A stretch of DNA of 49,094 nucleotides from JAKIWV01 sp049800095. GTDB lineage: Archaea; Thermoplasmatota; Thermoplasmata; Lutacidiplasmatales; UBA184. Numbering within the stretch: the first letter of the stretch is position 1; each line of letters opens with the position of its first letter. The stretch lies in contig JBARJD010000139.1 in the NCBI GenBank assembly GCA_049800095.1, positions 1 through 49,094 on the forward strand. The letters run 5' to 3'. A program made the position numbers and the translations under genes. Positions 32,997-40,235 of the stretch are shown here, one piece after another. A model generated the notes under the pieces. That model saw only the letters and a list, made by a program, of their open reading frames with translations, was not told the origin of the DNA and did no database searches.

Positions 32997-34309
32997 CGGC
33001 GCTCGCCGCCGTGGGGACTACCGGGGAAAGCGGTGCGGGAATCCGCCTCCCGGCATACGCCGCCCCGGACGGCTCGTTCGTTCTCTGGAATGACTTGACG
33101 ACCGGGCGCTCTCGCCTCGTGGGATCGGCCTCGGAGCCGTTCCCTCCCGACTTGACGGCGGCTTGGGCGGTCCCGCGGGACGGCCCGAGACGCCGCTCCG
33201 TGGCTCCGGCCGAGGAGGTGGATGGGTACGGAGTGTTCACCTTCCCGTACGGCCCCATCACGATGGGGGTCGCGGAGTCGGGTCGGTTCGACGTTCGTAC
33301 TTACGGTGAACGCATCCTAGACGTAGCTCCGGTCGCCGGGTACAAGTCTCGACGCATCCTTCCCTCCTTGATCGGCCTATCGGTGGAAGATGCGGCGCTC
33401 CGCGTGGAGCGCGTGTCGGGCAACTTTTCAGCCGCGCACACCGCGGCGTTCCTCGCGGCGGCCGAAAGTGCGATCGCTCGTCCCATTGACGTAGAAGAAG
33501 CCTGGGTTCGGGCCGTCGCCCAGGAACTGCAACGGATCTACAACCACGTGCATGTGATCGCTCGGGTCGCCGAGGCCGCTTCTCAGAACGTCGGCCTCGC
33601 CCAGGCCCACGCCTTCGCGGAGGAGGTCCTGCGGCAGATCGGAGCGACCTTCGGCCATCGATGGCTCTTCGGAGCGTTCCTCCCCGGCGGACCCCGCGCG
33701 CATCTCGACACGGACGATCGCGCGCGTCTTGCCCGAACTCTCGACCGGAAGTCCATGGAGTTCGAGCAGCTTTGGACCTTGTTCCAGGATTCTCGGACGT
33801 TCGTTGACCGGATTCAGACGACGTGTCCCGTATCTCGCGACCAAGCCGTTCACTGGGGCGGCGTGGGTCCCACCCTCCGCGCCACCGGGGTACCGTGGGA
33901 CGACCGACTCCGGGCGCCGGTCGTGCCCTACACGGACCTCTTCCTCCCGCTCGCGACGGAGTCCGAAGGCGATGCGCTCGCCCGCGTGCTCGTCCGTGCC
34001 CAGGAAGTCCGGAGCAGCTACCTCCTGCTGGAGCAGCTCCTCGAGCGTTGGCCAAAATCCCCCGTCGATCCCGTTCCGCCGGCCGCGACCGTCGGCCCGA
34101 ATCGGGGTCTCGGTCGGGTCGAGGGTCCCAGTGGGGACATCGTCTACGACGTCTCGGTCGTAGCGGGTCGCGTCACGGCCGTCGGTCTCCGTAGCGCGAG
34201 TGACGCCAATTGGCCCCTGTTCGCTATCGGGATGCGGGACCAGGTCTTCACGGATTTCCACTTCGCGTGGGAGAGCTTCGGCCTCCAATTCGCCGAAACG
34301 GATCGGTGA
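32993..34309 (+). CDS. hyfG: HyfG-like large subunit lacking all [NiFe] cysteines
   Basis: The 438-residue protein combines a NuoC-like N-terminus (to about 85) with a NuoD/hydrogenase large-subunit domain. True [NiFe] hydrogenases bind the metal with two CxxC pairs. Here the first is replaced by VERVSGNFSAAH (138-149), and the C-terminal pair by FTDFHFAWESFGLQFAETDR (419-438); no cysteine remains at either site. The protein therefore cannot form a normal NiFe centre. Such large subunits occur in other formate-hydrogenlyase-like loci of unknown function. It links to hyfI by a GTGA overlap. Confidence 0.85.
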   Translation: MTALAAVGTTGESGAGIRLPAYAAPDGSFVLWNDLTTGRSRLVGSASEPFPPDLTAAWAVPRDGPRRRSVAPAEEVDGYGVFTFPYGPITMGVAESGRFDVRTYGERILDVAPVAGYKSRRILPSLIGLSVEDAALRVERVSGNFSAAHTAAFLAAAESAIARPIDVEEAWVRAVAQELQRIYNHVHVIARVAEAASQNVGLAQAHAFAEEVLRQIGATFGHRWLFGAFLPGGPRAHLDTDDRARLARTLDRKSMEFEQLWTLFQDSRTFVDRIQTTCPVSRDQAVHWGGVGPTLRATGVPWDDRLRAPVVPYTDLFLPLATESEGDALARVLVRAQEVRSSYLLLEQLLERWPKSPVDPVPPAATVGPNRGLGRVEGPSGDIVYDVSVVAGRVTAVGLRSASDANWPLFAIGMRDQVFTDFHFAWESFGLQFAETDR

Positions 34310-35061
34310 AGCACGTGCCGAGCTGGTTGGAACAGTCATGGAAACGGGGCATTCTGACCACCCGTTATCCTCGAATCGCCGCTCAGCCTGGCGAGATTCC
34401 TGACACTGCCTTGCCGCCGATCCCGAACGGCCCCGCGGTCGCACTGGCGACGTCGACTTCCAGCTGCCCGACCGGCGCGATTACGCGCAACGCCGTCGAT
34501 CAAGGAAAGTGTATCCGGTGCGCCCGCTGCCGCGCGCAGGGCTTCGCTTTCGCCGGCCCGCTGGAATCCAGCGTCGCCCGACGCCCGGATCTAGTCTGGC
34601 TCGAAGGAACACCCCATCCGACGGAGGAGGCCGGTTCGCTGGTCGCGCTCGGGCGCTCCGTGCACGTGTTCCTCGTCGACGTCGGGAGTTGCAATGCGTG
34701 TAATCTAGAGGTCCTCGCACTGGCGAACCCGTACTACGATTCGCAACGACTCGGCATCTTCTTCACCAACTCTCCACGCCATGCGGACGTCCTGCTGGTC
34801 GTCGGGGTTCCTACCGCGGAGATGGTGGAGCCGATGCAGCGCGCCTACGCCGCCTTGCCCTCTCCCAAGGCGGTGGTGGCCGTAGGGGTCTGCCCCACGA
34901 GCGGGGGGATCTTCGCGGGGAACCCCGGTCTTCGTTCGTCCCTCGACGAGCTCGTGCCGGTCGACCGGTACGTGCCCGGCTGTCCACCGCACCCCTTGGC
35001 CGTGCTCGATGCCATTCTAACGCTGATGGGACGACATCGGCCGTCCGCAGGAGGTCGCTGA
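34306..35061 (+). CDS. hyfI: HyfI/NuoB-like small subunit with fused ferredoxin-like segment
   Basis: The GTG at 34306 overlaps the hyfG stop (GTGA) and gives 251 residues. Cys 54, 69, 72 and 75 (SCPTGAI and CIRCARC) look like one ferredoxin-type [4Fe-4S] site, a remnant of a HyfH-like domain. The NuoB/small-subunit part keeps the four proximal-cluster cysteines: 129 and 132 in GSCNACNLE, 196 in GVCPTSGG and 226 in PGCPPHP. So electron-carrying clusters persist although the large subunit lost its NiFe site. The fusion to one polypeptide is unusual. Confidence 0.85.
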   Translation: MKHVPSWLEQSWKRGILTTRYPRIAAQPGEIPDTALPPIPNGPAVALATSTSSCPTGAITRNAVDQGKCIRCARCRAQGFAFAGPLESSVARRPDLVWLEGTPHPTEEAGSLVALGRSVHVFLVDVGSCNACNLEVLALANPYYDSQRLGIFFTNSPRHADVLLVVGVPTAEMVEPMQRAYAALPSPKAVVAVGVCPTSGGIFAGNPGLRSSLDELVPVDRYVPGCPPHPLAVLDAILTLMGRHRPSAGGR

Positions 35062-35062
35062 G

Positions 35063-37066
35063 ATGGACCCCTTCGGCCTCGTACTCACGTTCGCGATCGC
35101 GTCGTTCTTCGCCGGAGCCGCGCTCGCGTTCCTGGGCCGGCGTGTGGCGTATGCGGCCACGATCGTGGGCGCGACGGGCCTGGTCGTGGTTGCGGTCCGC
35201 GTGATCCTGCTCGGGCCGGTACAGGGTCCGATGTGGACCGGCCCGCTCGGCGAAATGGAATCGTTCGGCCTCGACGGCCTGTCGGCATTCTTCGCGCTGG
35301 CCGCGGGACTCGTCTGGATTTCGACATCGGTCTACTCCCTCTACTACGACGACGGTCCGTCGCCGCTGCTCGCCCTCACCTACGCGGTAACGCTCGGATC
35401 GATCGCCGTGCTGGTGTCGGCGTCGAGCTTCCTACTCTTCCTGATGGGGTGGGAATCGATGACGCTGGCCTCCTTCGGAATGATACTCCAAGCGTCGGGG
35501 AAATCTCCTCGGATCTTCTCGGCCGCGTTCGTCTTCCTTGCCTTCGGCGAGGCGAGCACTCTCTTCGTATTCCTGGCCGTGGCCGGGTACCGGGTTGCGG
35601 CCGGTACCTTCACGATCATGCCCGTCGCAATGGCCGCCCCGCTCGCCACCCTTGTGTTCGTCGTGGGCCTCATCGGGTTCGGTCTCAAGATGGGCGTGGC
35701 CCCGTTCCACATGAGCGAATGGCTTCCGATCGCTCACTCATCGGCGCCTTCGAATGCATCCGCGGTGCTGAGCTCCACGCTGACGTTGGCCGGAGCCTAC
35801 GGCCTCTTCCGCCTCTTGAGCATCCTACCGACGCCGCCGGTCTGGTGGGGGGCGGTCACGCTCTCGATCGGTGCCGTCTCGGCCCTGCTCGGAGCCCTCT
35901 TCGCCTCGGTGAGCGAGCACACGAAAGGGCTCCCGGCGTACAGCACCATCGAAAACAACGGACTCATCCTGGTCGCGGTGGGCGTCGCGCTGGTGGCCCG
36001 GTCCGAGGGACTGATGACCCTCTACGTCTTCGCGCTGTTCGCGGCCTTCTATCAGGCCCTCGCGCATGCGGTGGCCAAGACCGCGCTGTTCCTCAGCGCG
36101 GGATACGTCGAACACTCGACGCACACCTTCGACCTGAACGTGGTCCAGGGACGCGCGAAGAACGCCGCTCGAGGCGCCGTGGCCGGAGCCCTCATCGCCC
36201 CGCTCAGCCTCGCGGCGGCGCCCCCCCTGGCGGGCTTTGTGAGCGAGTGGATGATCCTCGAGGCGCTCTTCCAGTCGTTCCGGTTCACTCCCCCCGCCAT
36301 GCAGTTCGTCGGCTTGCTCGCCGGTGCTGCCGTCGCGCTGGCGGCGGGCCTTGTCCTCGTGGCGATGGTGAAGTACATCGGATTCTCGACCCTGTGGCAG
36401 CCCTCCCGGCCCGGCGCGGCCGACCGACCCGCCGGATTGGGTACCGTCCTCGCGGCGATGGCCGTCGCCATCGCCGGACTGGGAGTCGGCGCGCCGTGGG
36501 TGCTCCGGTTCCTCACTCCCTCGGTGTCGGCGTTCGCCCATGTCGCCGTCACCGCTCCCGTGTCCGGGCTCCTCTCCATCCCGTTCGGCTGGTCGATCGT
36601 CTCGGGCTCGCCGTTCGGGATCCTGTCCCCACCGGCCGTTCCAATCTTCATTGGGGGGGGACTCCTCGTCGCGCTGGGGTACTACGCGCTCGGGGTCCGG
36701 ACACCGGTGCGTCGGATTGCGTCCTGGATGGCCGGGAGTCCGCCCGGCCGAGTTGAGGAGACGTACACGTCGTTCGGTTACAGCACAGGAGTCCGGATCA
36801 TGTTCCGGTCGATCCTGCGCACGCGGGAAGTGCGGGCCCACTCCGGTACATTCACTCGTGCGGCGATGGAGACGCCGGTCGCGTACAACGTCGAACTCGA
36901 GGTACTCGACCCGTTCAAGATCTTTTACGACGAACTGGTCCGGTTCGGAATGGGAGTCTCCACCGCTCTCAAGGAGGGAGTCATGCCGGGTCGCGTGGGG
37001 CGGTATCTCGCGTATCTCCTGGTCGCGACACTCGTCGTCGTCATCTACGTCGCGATCGCGGTCTGA
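35063..37066 (+). CDS. hyfB: HyfB/NuoL-like ion-pumping subunit
   Basis: The 667-residue protein is the large antiporter-like subunit with about sixteen hydrophobic helices. Conserved pumping residues include the Glu in FLLFLMGWESMTLASFGM and the Lys in GFGLKMGVAPFHMSEWLPIA, plus the internal Lys in HAVAKTALFLSAGYVEH. A long C-terminal amphipathic part precedes the last helix, as in NuoL/HyfB. It starts one base after the hyfI stop and is the last gene of the operon; the stress-protein operon converges on it. Confidence 0.88.
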   Translation: MDPFGLVLTFAIASFFAGAALAFLGRRVAYAATIVGATGLVVVAVRVILLGPVQGPMWTGPLGEMESFGLDGLSAFFALAAGLVWISTSVYSLYYDDGPSPLLALTYAVTLGSIAVLVSASSFLLFLMGWESMTLASFGMILQASGKSPRIFSAAFVFLAFGEASTLFVFLAVAGYRVAAGTFTIMPVAMAAPLATLVFVVGLIGFGLKMGVAPFHMSEWLPIAHSSAPSNASAVLSSTLTLAGAYGLFRLLSILPTPPVWWGAVTLSIGAVSALLGALFASVSEHTKGLPAYSTIENNGLILVAVGVALVARSEGLMTLYVFALFAAFYQALAHAVAKTALFLSAGYVEHSTHTFDLNVVQGRAKNAARGAVAGALIAPLSLAAAPPLAGFVSEWMILEALFQSFRFTPPAMQFVGLLAGAAVALAAGLVLVAMVKYIGFSTLWQPSRPGAADRPAGLGTVLAAMAVAIAGLGVGAPWVLRFLTPSVSAFAHVAVTAPVSGLLSIPFGWSIVSGSPFGILSPPAVPIFIGGGLLVALGYYALGVRTPVRRIASWMAGSPPGRVEETYTSFGYSTGVRIMFRSILRTREVRAHSGTFTRAAMETPVAYNVELEVLDPFKIFYDELVRFGMGVSTALKEGVMPGRVGRYLAYLLVATLVVVIYVAIAV

Positions 37067-37103
37067 GGCGAGGGTCGCCGGTCGTGCCGCCGATGAGGGT
37101 CCG

Positions 37104-37568
37104 TCAGGGGACGACCGTCACCGGCCGCCCGGACCGGTCGAGGAGGGCGGCGGAGACGGAGCCGAGGAGGGTCCTGGCCGCGCCCCGGAGTCCCCGGGTG
37201 CCGACCACAATCCAGTCCGCCTTGATCTCGTCCGCGGCCGCGAGCAGCACCGTGATAGGAGACCCCCCTCGGCTCCACGCGGTGAGGGTGACCCCCTCCC
37301 GCGTCGCTTCTTCTTGCAGGTCACGGAGGACCTCACCGATCGCGTCCACCTCGGAGGCCTGCTCCTCATCGGTACGGGGTTCCATCACCAACGCAGGAGG
37401 CTGGGCGGCGTGCACCAGCCAGATCGCGGCGCCCCCCCGACGGGCGATTCCGAGAGCGAACTGCACCGCTCGGTACGACGCGTCCGATCCGTCGTATCCC
37501 ACGAGCATCCGGAGGGCCGGTGGGGGCCTCGAATTGGCATGGATCGGAGTGCGCGAGGGGGTGTTCAT
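37104..37568 (-). CDS. uspA: Universal stress protein, ATP-binding type
   Basis: The 154-residue protein has the Usp fold: MLVGYDGSDASYRAVQFAL near residue 21 and the ATP-binding G-x2-G-x9-G-S motif in VGTRGLRGAARTLLGSVS. The first 20 residues are a variable lead. Its ATG overlaps the stop of the preceding gene (ATGA), so it is translationally coupled to it and shares its riboswitch-controlled transcript. Usp genes are among those I recall being associated with crcB-motif leaders, which supports that reading. Confidence 0.9.
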   Translation of the reverse strand: MNTPSRTPIHANSRPPPALRMLVGYDGSDASYRAVQFALGIARRGGAAIWLVHAAQPPALVMEPRTDEEQASEVDAIGEVLRDLQEEATREGVTLTAWSRGGSPITVLLAAADEIKADWIVVGTRGLRGAARTLLGSVSAALLDRSGRPVTVVP

Positions 37569-38047
37569 GGCCGACCCTCGTTGGGACGTCGCGGAAGGTA
37601 GCGATCTCCGGCGTTCTCAGTGTCCGCGTCCCCACGGGGAGGGTCCCCGTGCCCGGAGGCCCGTATCATCCCTTCGAGGGCCCGGACCCGCCGAGAAAGC
37701 AACGCGTTGTCCGCGTAGTACTCGTAAGCTTGGAAATTCAGGCGCGCCCGATCCTGAGCGCAAGCAGTGAGGGACTTCGCCAGCTGCTCGAGTCGGCTCC
37801 CCGTCGATACCCCGAGGCCGGCCTCCGGGCTGGAGGCTACGCGCGGGGGTGGGGGAGGAAGGAGCGGGAGCATCGTGAGAAGCCAAACCCACAGCCCCCT
37901 CAATCCCACTTCGTCCAGGTCGAGCCAAGGTCGAATGGCGGCGCGAAGCTCCGGCGGGGGTTCGACGTAGTCGTTCCGGATCCGTTCTGCGCCGCCCGGA
38001 CGTCGGCGGTCGCTCTTCTGGGTGGCCGCTTCCAATTCCCTGGGCAT
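37565..38047 (-). CDS. Uncharacterised 160-aa protein coupled to uspA
   Basis: No family is recognised. Residues 1-48 are charged (KSDRRRPGGAERIRNDY), residues about 49-70 are hydrophobic then proline-rich (GLWVWLLTMLPLLPPPPPRV), and residues about 83-130 form a helix likely to be coiled coil, with an Arg/Pro-rich tail. One membrane-anchored or peripheral helix is plausible. The ATGA overlap with uspA and a dedicated promoter and structured leader upstream show this is a real gene, the first cistron of the fluoride-riboswitch-controlled unit. Confidence 0.7.
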   Translation of the reverse strand: MPRELEAATQKSDRRRPGGAERIRNDYVEPPPELRAAIRPWLDLDEVGLRGLWVWLLTMLPLLPPPPPRVASSPEAGLGVSTGSRLEQLAKSLTACAQDRARLNFQAYEYYADNALLSRRVRALEGMIRASGHGDPPRGDADTENAGDRYLPRRPNEGRP

Positions 38048-38125
38048 CCCGCTTCTCCCCAGGGGTCATCGGCAGCGCGCTGCAGTTCGCGGACGCGCCC
38101 GCGTCCGTTGGCTGACCCCACAGCC
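38048..38125 (-). promoter_or_regulatory. Fluoride (crcB-motif) riboswitch candidate, usp operon
   Basis: Reading the minus strand: P1 is GGCT (38125-38122) with AGCC (38113-38110) around the 8-base loop GTGGGGTC. GGGGT (38119-38115) in the loop can pair with ACCCC (38066-38062). A 7-bp inserted hairpin (CGGACGC/GCGTCCG, 38107-38090) follows, then CGAACTGCAG with P3 GCAG/CTGC, and the block GCCGATGACCCCT (38073-38061). It has the same order, loop size and inserted hairpin as the leader at 29870. Shine-Dalgarno GGGGAG (38060-38055) abuts the pseudoknot strand, seven bases before the ATG. How folding controls it is not obvious. Confidence 0.72.
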
Positions 38126-38145
38126 CGCGGGAGAAACGACACGAG

Positions 38146-38153
38146 GGTATTTG
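38146..38153 (-). promoter_or_regulatory. TATA box of the usp operon
   Basis: On the minus strand ACAAATAC lies about 25 bases upstream of the first P1 base (38125). This places the transcript start at the beginning of the structured leader, as at the Hyf-like operon. The distance to the ATG is about 100 bases. Confidence 0.65.
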
Positions 38154-38175
38154 TCGGGTTCGGGCTCCGAAGCCG

Positions 38176-38667
38176 CTAGCGGCGCGAGGTAGTTCGCGCA
38201 TCGCTCACGTCCGTCAGGATGCTCTGATTAACCTGCGGCGAATCCGGGGCCTTGGACGTAGGGTCGATCCAGGCGAAGTCGATCGCTTCCCGGCTGGGCC
38301 GAGGGACGCTCCCGTTGACCGCGTGCGCCAGGAAAGACACAATCACCCAGTGGACTTTAGGGCCCGTGGGGCCTCCGGTAAAGTCCTCGTACACGCCCAG
38401 AAGCCTCTCGATCTCCACGTCCAGACCGAGCTCTTCCCCGACTTCCCGGGCCGCCGCCTCTCGCAATGTTTCGCCCGGGCGAGGGTGTCCCTGCGGCACC
38501 ACCCAGGATTTGCGGTACGGCTCGTCTTCTTCGCGCATGACGAGGACCCTTCCATCCTTCCCGACCGCCGTCGCTGCGAGCAGCCGCACCGTCGTGTCCC
38601 GATTCTCTTCGAGACGGTAGGGTTGGCCGACGTCGCCTCTCGTTCGCTCTCGGTGCGCAGGGTGCAT
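38176..38667 (-). CDS. Nudix hydrolase
   Basis: The Nudix box is seen in GHPRPGETLREAAAREVGEELGL (about 60-82), with the G-x5-E-x7-REUxEExGU pattern; the second part (KVHWVIVSFLAHAV) is normal for the fold. Such enzymes hydrolyse nucleoside diphosphates linked to another moiety. At 163 residues it is normal; the first ~25 residues are not typical and a later start is possible. It lies between the usp operon and an aldehyde dehydrogenase gene on the same strand. The substrate is unknown. Confidence 0.85.
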   Translation of the reverse strand: MHPAHRERTRGDVGQPYRLEENRDTTVRLLAATAVGKDGRVLVMREEDEPYRKSWVVPQGHPRPGETLREAAAREVGEELGLDVEIERLLGVYEDFTGGPTGPKVHWVIVSFLAHAVNGSVPRPSREAIDFAWIDPTSKAPDSPQVNQSILTDVSDARTTSRR

Positions 38668-38701
38668 CCGTCCGCTCGGTCCAGAACGCGACCCGCCGGT
38701 C

Positions 38702-40180
38702 CTACTTCTTGGCCTTGCCGGTACCCAGGTTCACGATCACATTCTTGCGCCGAGTATACACCAGCGGGGCGTCCCGACCTTGCTCGAAGCCCACGCCGGA
38801 TTCCTTGTAGCCTCCGAACGGGGTTTGGGGGAAGGTCATCGGAGGTTCGTTGATCGTGATCATCCCGGCCTCGAGCTGGCGAGCGACCCCGTGGGCCGTG
38901 GCGAGGTCGCGTGTCCAGATGGAGGCAAACAGACCGTATTGTGTCCGGTTGGCCAGCCGGAGCGCCTGGTCCGCATTCTCGAACCGGTGCACCGCGAGGA
39001 CGGGGCCGAAGACCTCCTCCCGGACTATCCGGGCCTCTGGATCCACGTCCGTCACGACGGTGGGCTCGACAAAATTCCCCGCTTGGAGTTCGGGGGCGGA
39101 CGGCCGACCGCCCCCTAGGAATACCCGGGCGCCTCCGTCGCGCGCCTCGCTGACGAAGCCCAAGACCCGTTCCATTTGGTCCTTCGAGACGAGAGGTCCC
39201 ATCGTCACACCGGTCTCTACTCCGGCGCCCAGCTTGAGCCCTTGAGCCACTACCTTGAGTTTCTCCAGCAGGGCGGCCTCCACACCGGCCTCTACAACGA
39301 GCCGAGAACCGGCCCAGCACATCTGTCCCGAGTTCTGGAAGATCCCGGTGGCGATCGCCCGCGCGGCGCGTTCGAGGTCGGCGTCCGGGAACACGACCAC
39401 CGGACTCTTCCCCCCCAGCTCGAGCACCGTCGGGATCATGCGAGCCGCCGCGAGCTCGGCGATCCGCCGACCCACCTCACCGCTGCCCGTGAACGACACG
39501 GAGGCGCAACGGAAATCGGTCAGGAGGGCCTCTCCGACCTCGCGACCGTCCCCCACTACGACGTTAAGGATCCCGTCCGGGATGCCGGCCTCGTGGGCCA
39601 GCCCGGCGAATCGAAGCGCCGAGAGCGGCGTCAAGCTCGCCGGCTTCAACACCACCGCGTTGCCGGCGGCCAGCGCCGGGGCGATCGACCGGACGGCCAA
39701 CAGGAGCGGGTAGTTCCACGGCGCGATATGGACCGTGACCCCGAGGGGCTCGCGCACGGTGTAGTCGAACCGTGGACCCGGGATCGGAATCGTTTCGCCC
39801 TCGATCTTGTCGGCCAGTCCGGCCATGTACTCGAGCGTCCGGACGACGAAGTCGATGTCGCCCTTGGACTCGCGAAGGGGCTTGCCCATGTTGAGCGTCT
39901 CGAGCTCCGCGAAGGCCGCGGCCTGCTCCTCGAGGAGGTGTGCCAGACGGAAGAGCGCCTTCGTGCGCTGCGAGCCGTCTCCCCCGGCCCAACCGGATTC
40001 TCGGAACGCCCGCTCCGCGACCTCCAAGGCCTGGTGCGCGTCCGGGGCGCCGCCCACCGCCGTGACGGCCAGCGGCTTGTTCGTCGCGGGGTTGAGCAAC
40101 GTGACCCGACGGCCGTCGGTCGCGGGAATCTCCTTCCCACCGATGAACAGGCCGAACGGAGTGTCGATGACCGCCGACAT
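38702..40180 (-). CDS. NAD(P)-dependent aldehyde dehydrogenase
   Basis: The 492-residue enzyme oxidises an aldehyde to the acid. It has the ALDH motifs PWNYPLLLAVRSIAPALAAGN and the catalytic Glu motif LELGGKSPVVVFPDADLE, and the catalytic Cys in NSGQMCWAGSRLVVE. The ATG at 40180 fits the family N-terminus, and a TATA-like GGTTTAGC (minus strand, 40209-40216) lies about 30 bases upstream. The longer in-frame ORF to 40396 overlaps the glycosyltransferase gene and is rejected. Specific substrate (for example betaine aldehyde or succinate semialdehyde) is not decidable. Confidence 0.92.
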   Translation of the reverse strand: MSAVIDTPFGLFIGGKEIPATDGRRVTLLNPATNKPLAVTAVGGAPDAHQALEVAERAFRESGWAGGDGSQRTKALFRLAHLLEEQAAAFAELETLNMGKPLRESKGDIDFVVRTLEYMAGLADKIEGETIPIPGPRFDYTVREPLGVTVHIAPWNYPLLLAVRSIAPALAAGNAVVLKPASLTPLSALRFAGLAHEAGIPDGILNVVVGDGREVGEALLTDFRCASVSFTGSGEVGRRIAELAAARMIPTVLELGGKSPVVVFPDADLERAARAIATGIFQNSGQMCWAGSRLVVEAGVEAALLEKLKVVAQGLKLGAGVETGVTMGPLVSKDQMERVLGFVSEARDGGARVFLGGGRPSAPELQAGNFVEPTVVTDVDPEARIVREEVFGPVLAVHRFENADQALRLANRTQYGLFASIWTRDLATAHGVARQLEAGMITINEPPMTFPQTPFGGYKESGVGFEQGRDAPLVYTRRKNVIVNLGTGKAKK

Positions 40181-40235
40181 GAGGAACAGCTTGTCAGAGG
40201 GCCGGCCAGCTAAACCTTTGTGGCCCACGCGCCGC

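Noticed and set aside
32993..34309. Calling the Hyf-like operon an active [NiFe] hydrogenase
   Set aside because: The large subunit lacks both cysteine pairs that bind nickel and iron, so hydrogenase activity is not supported despite overall similarity.
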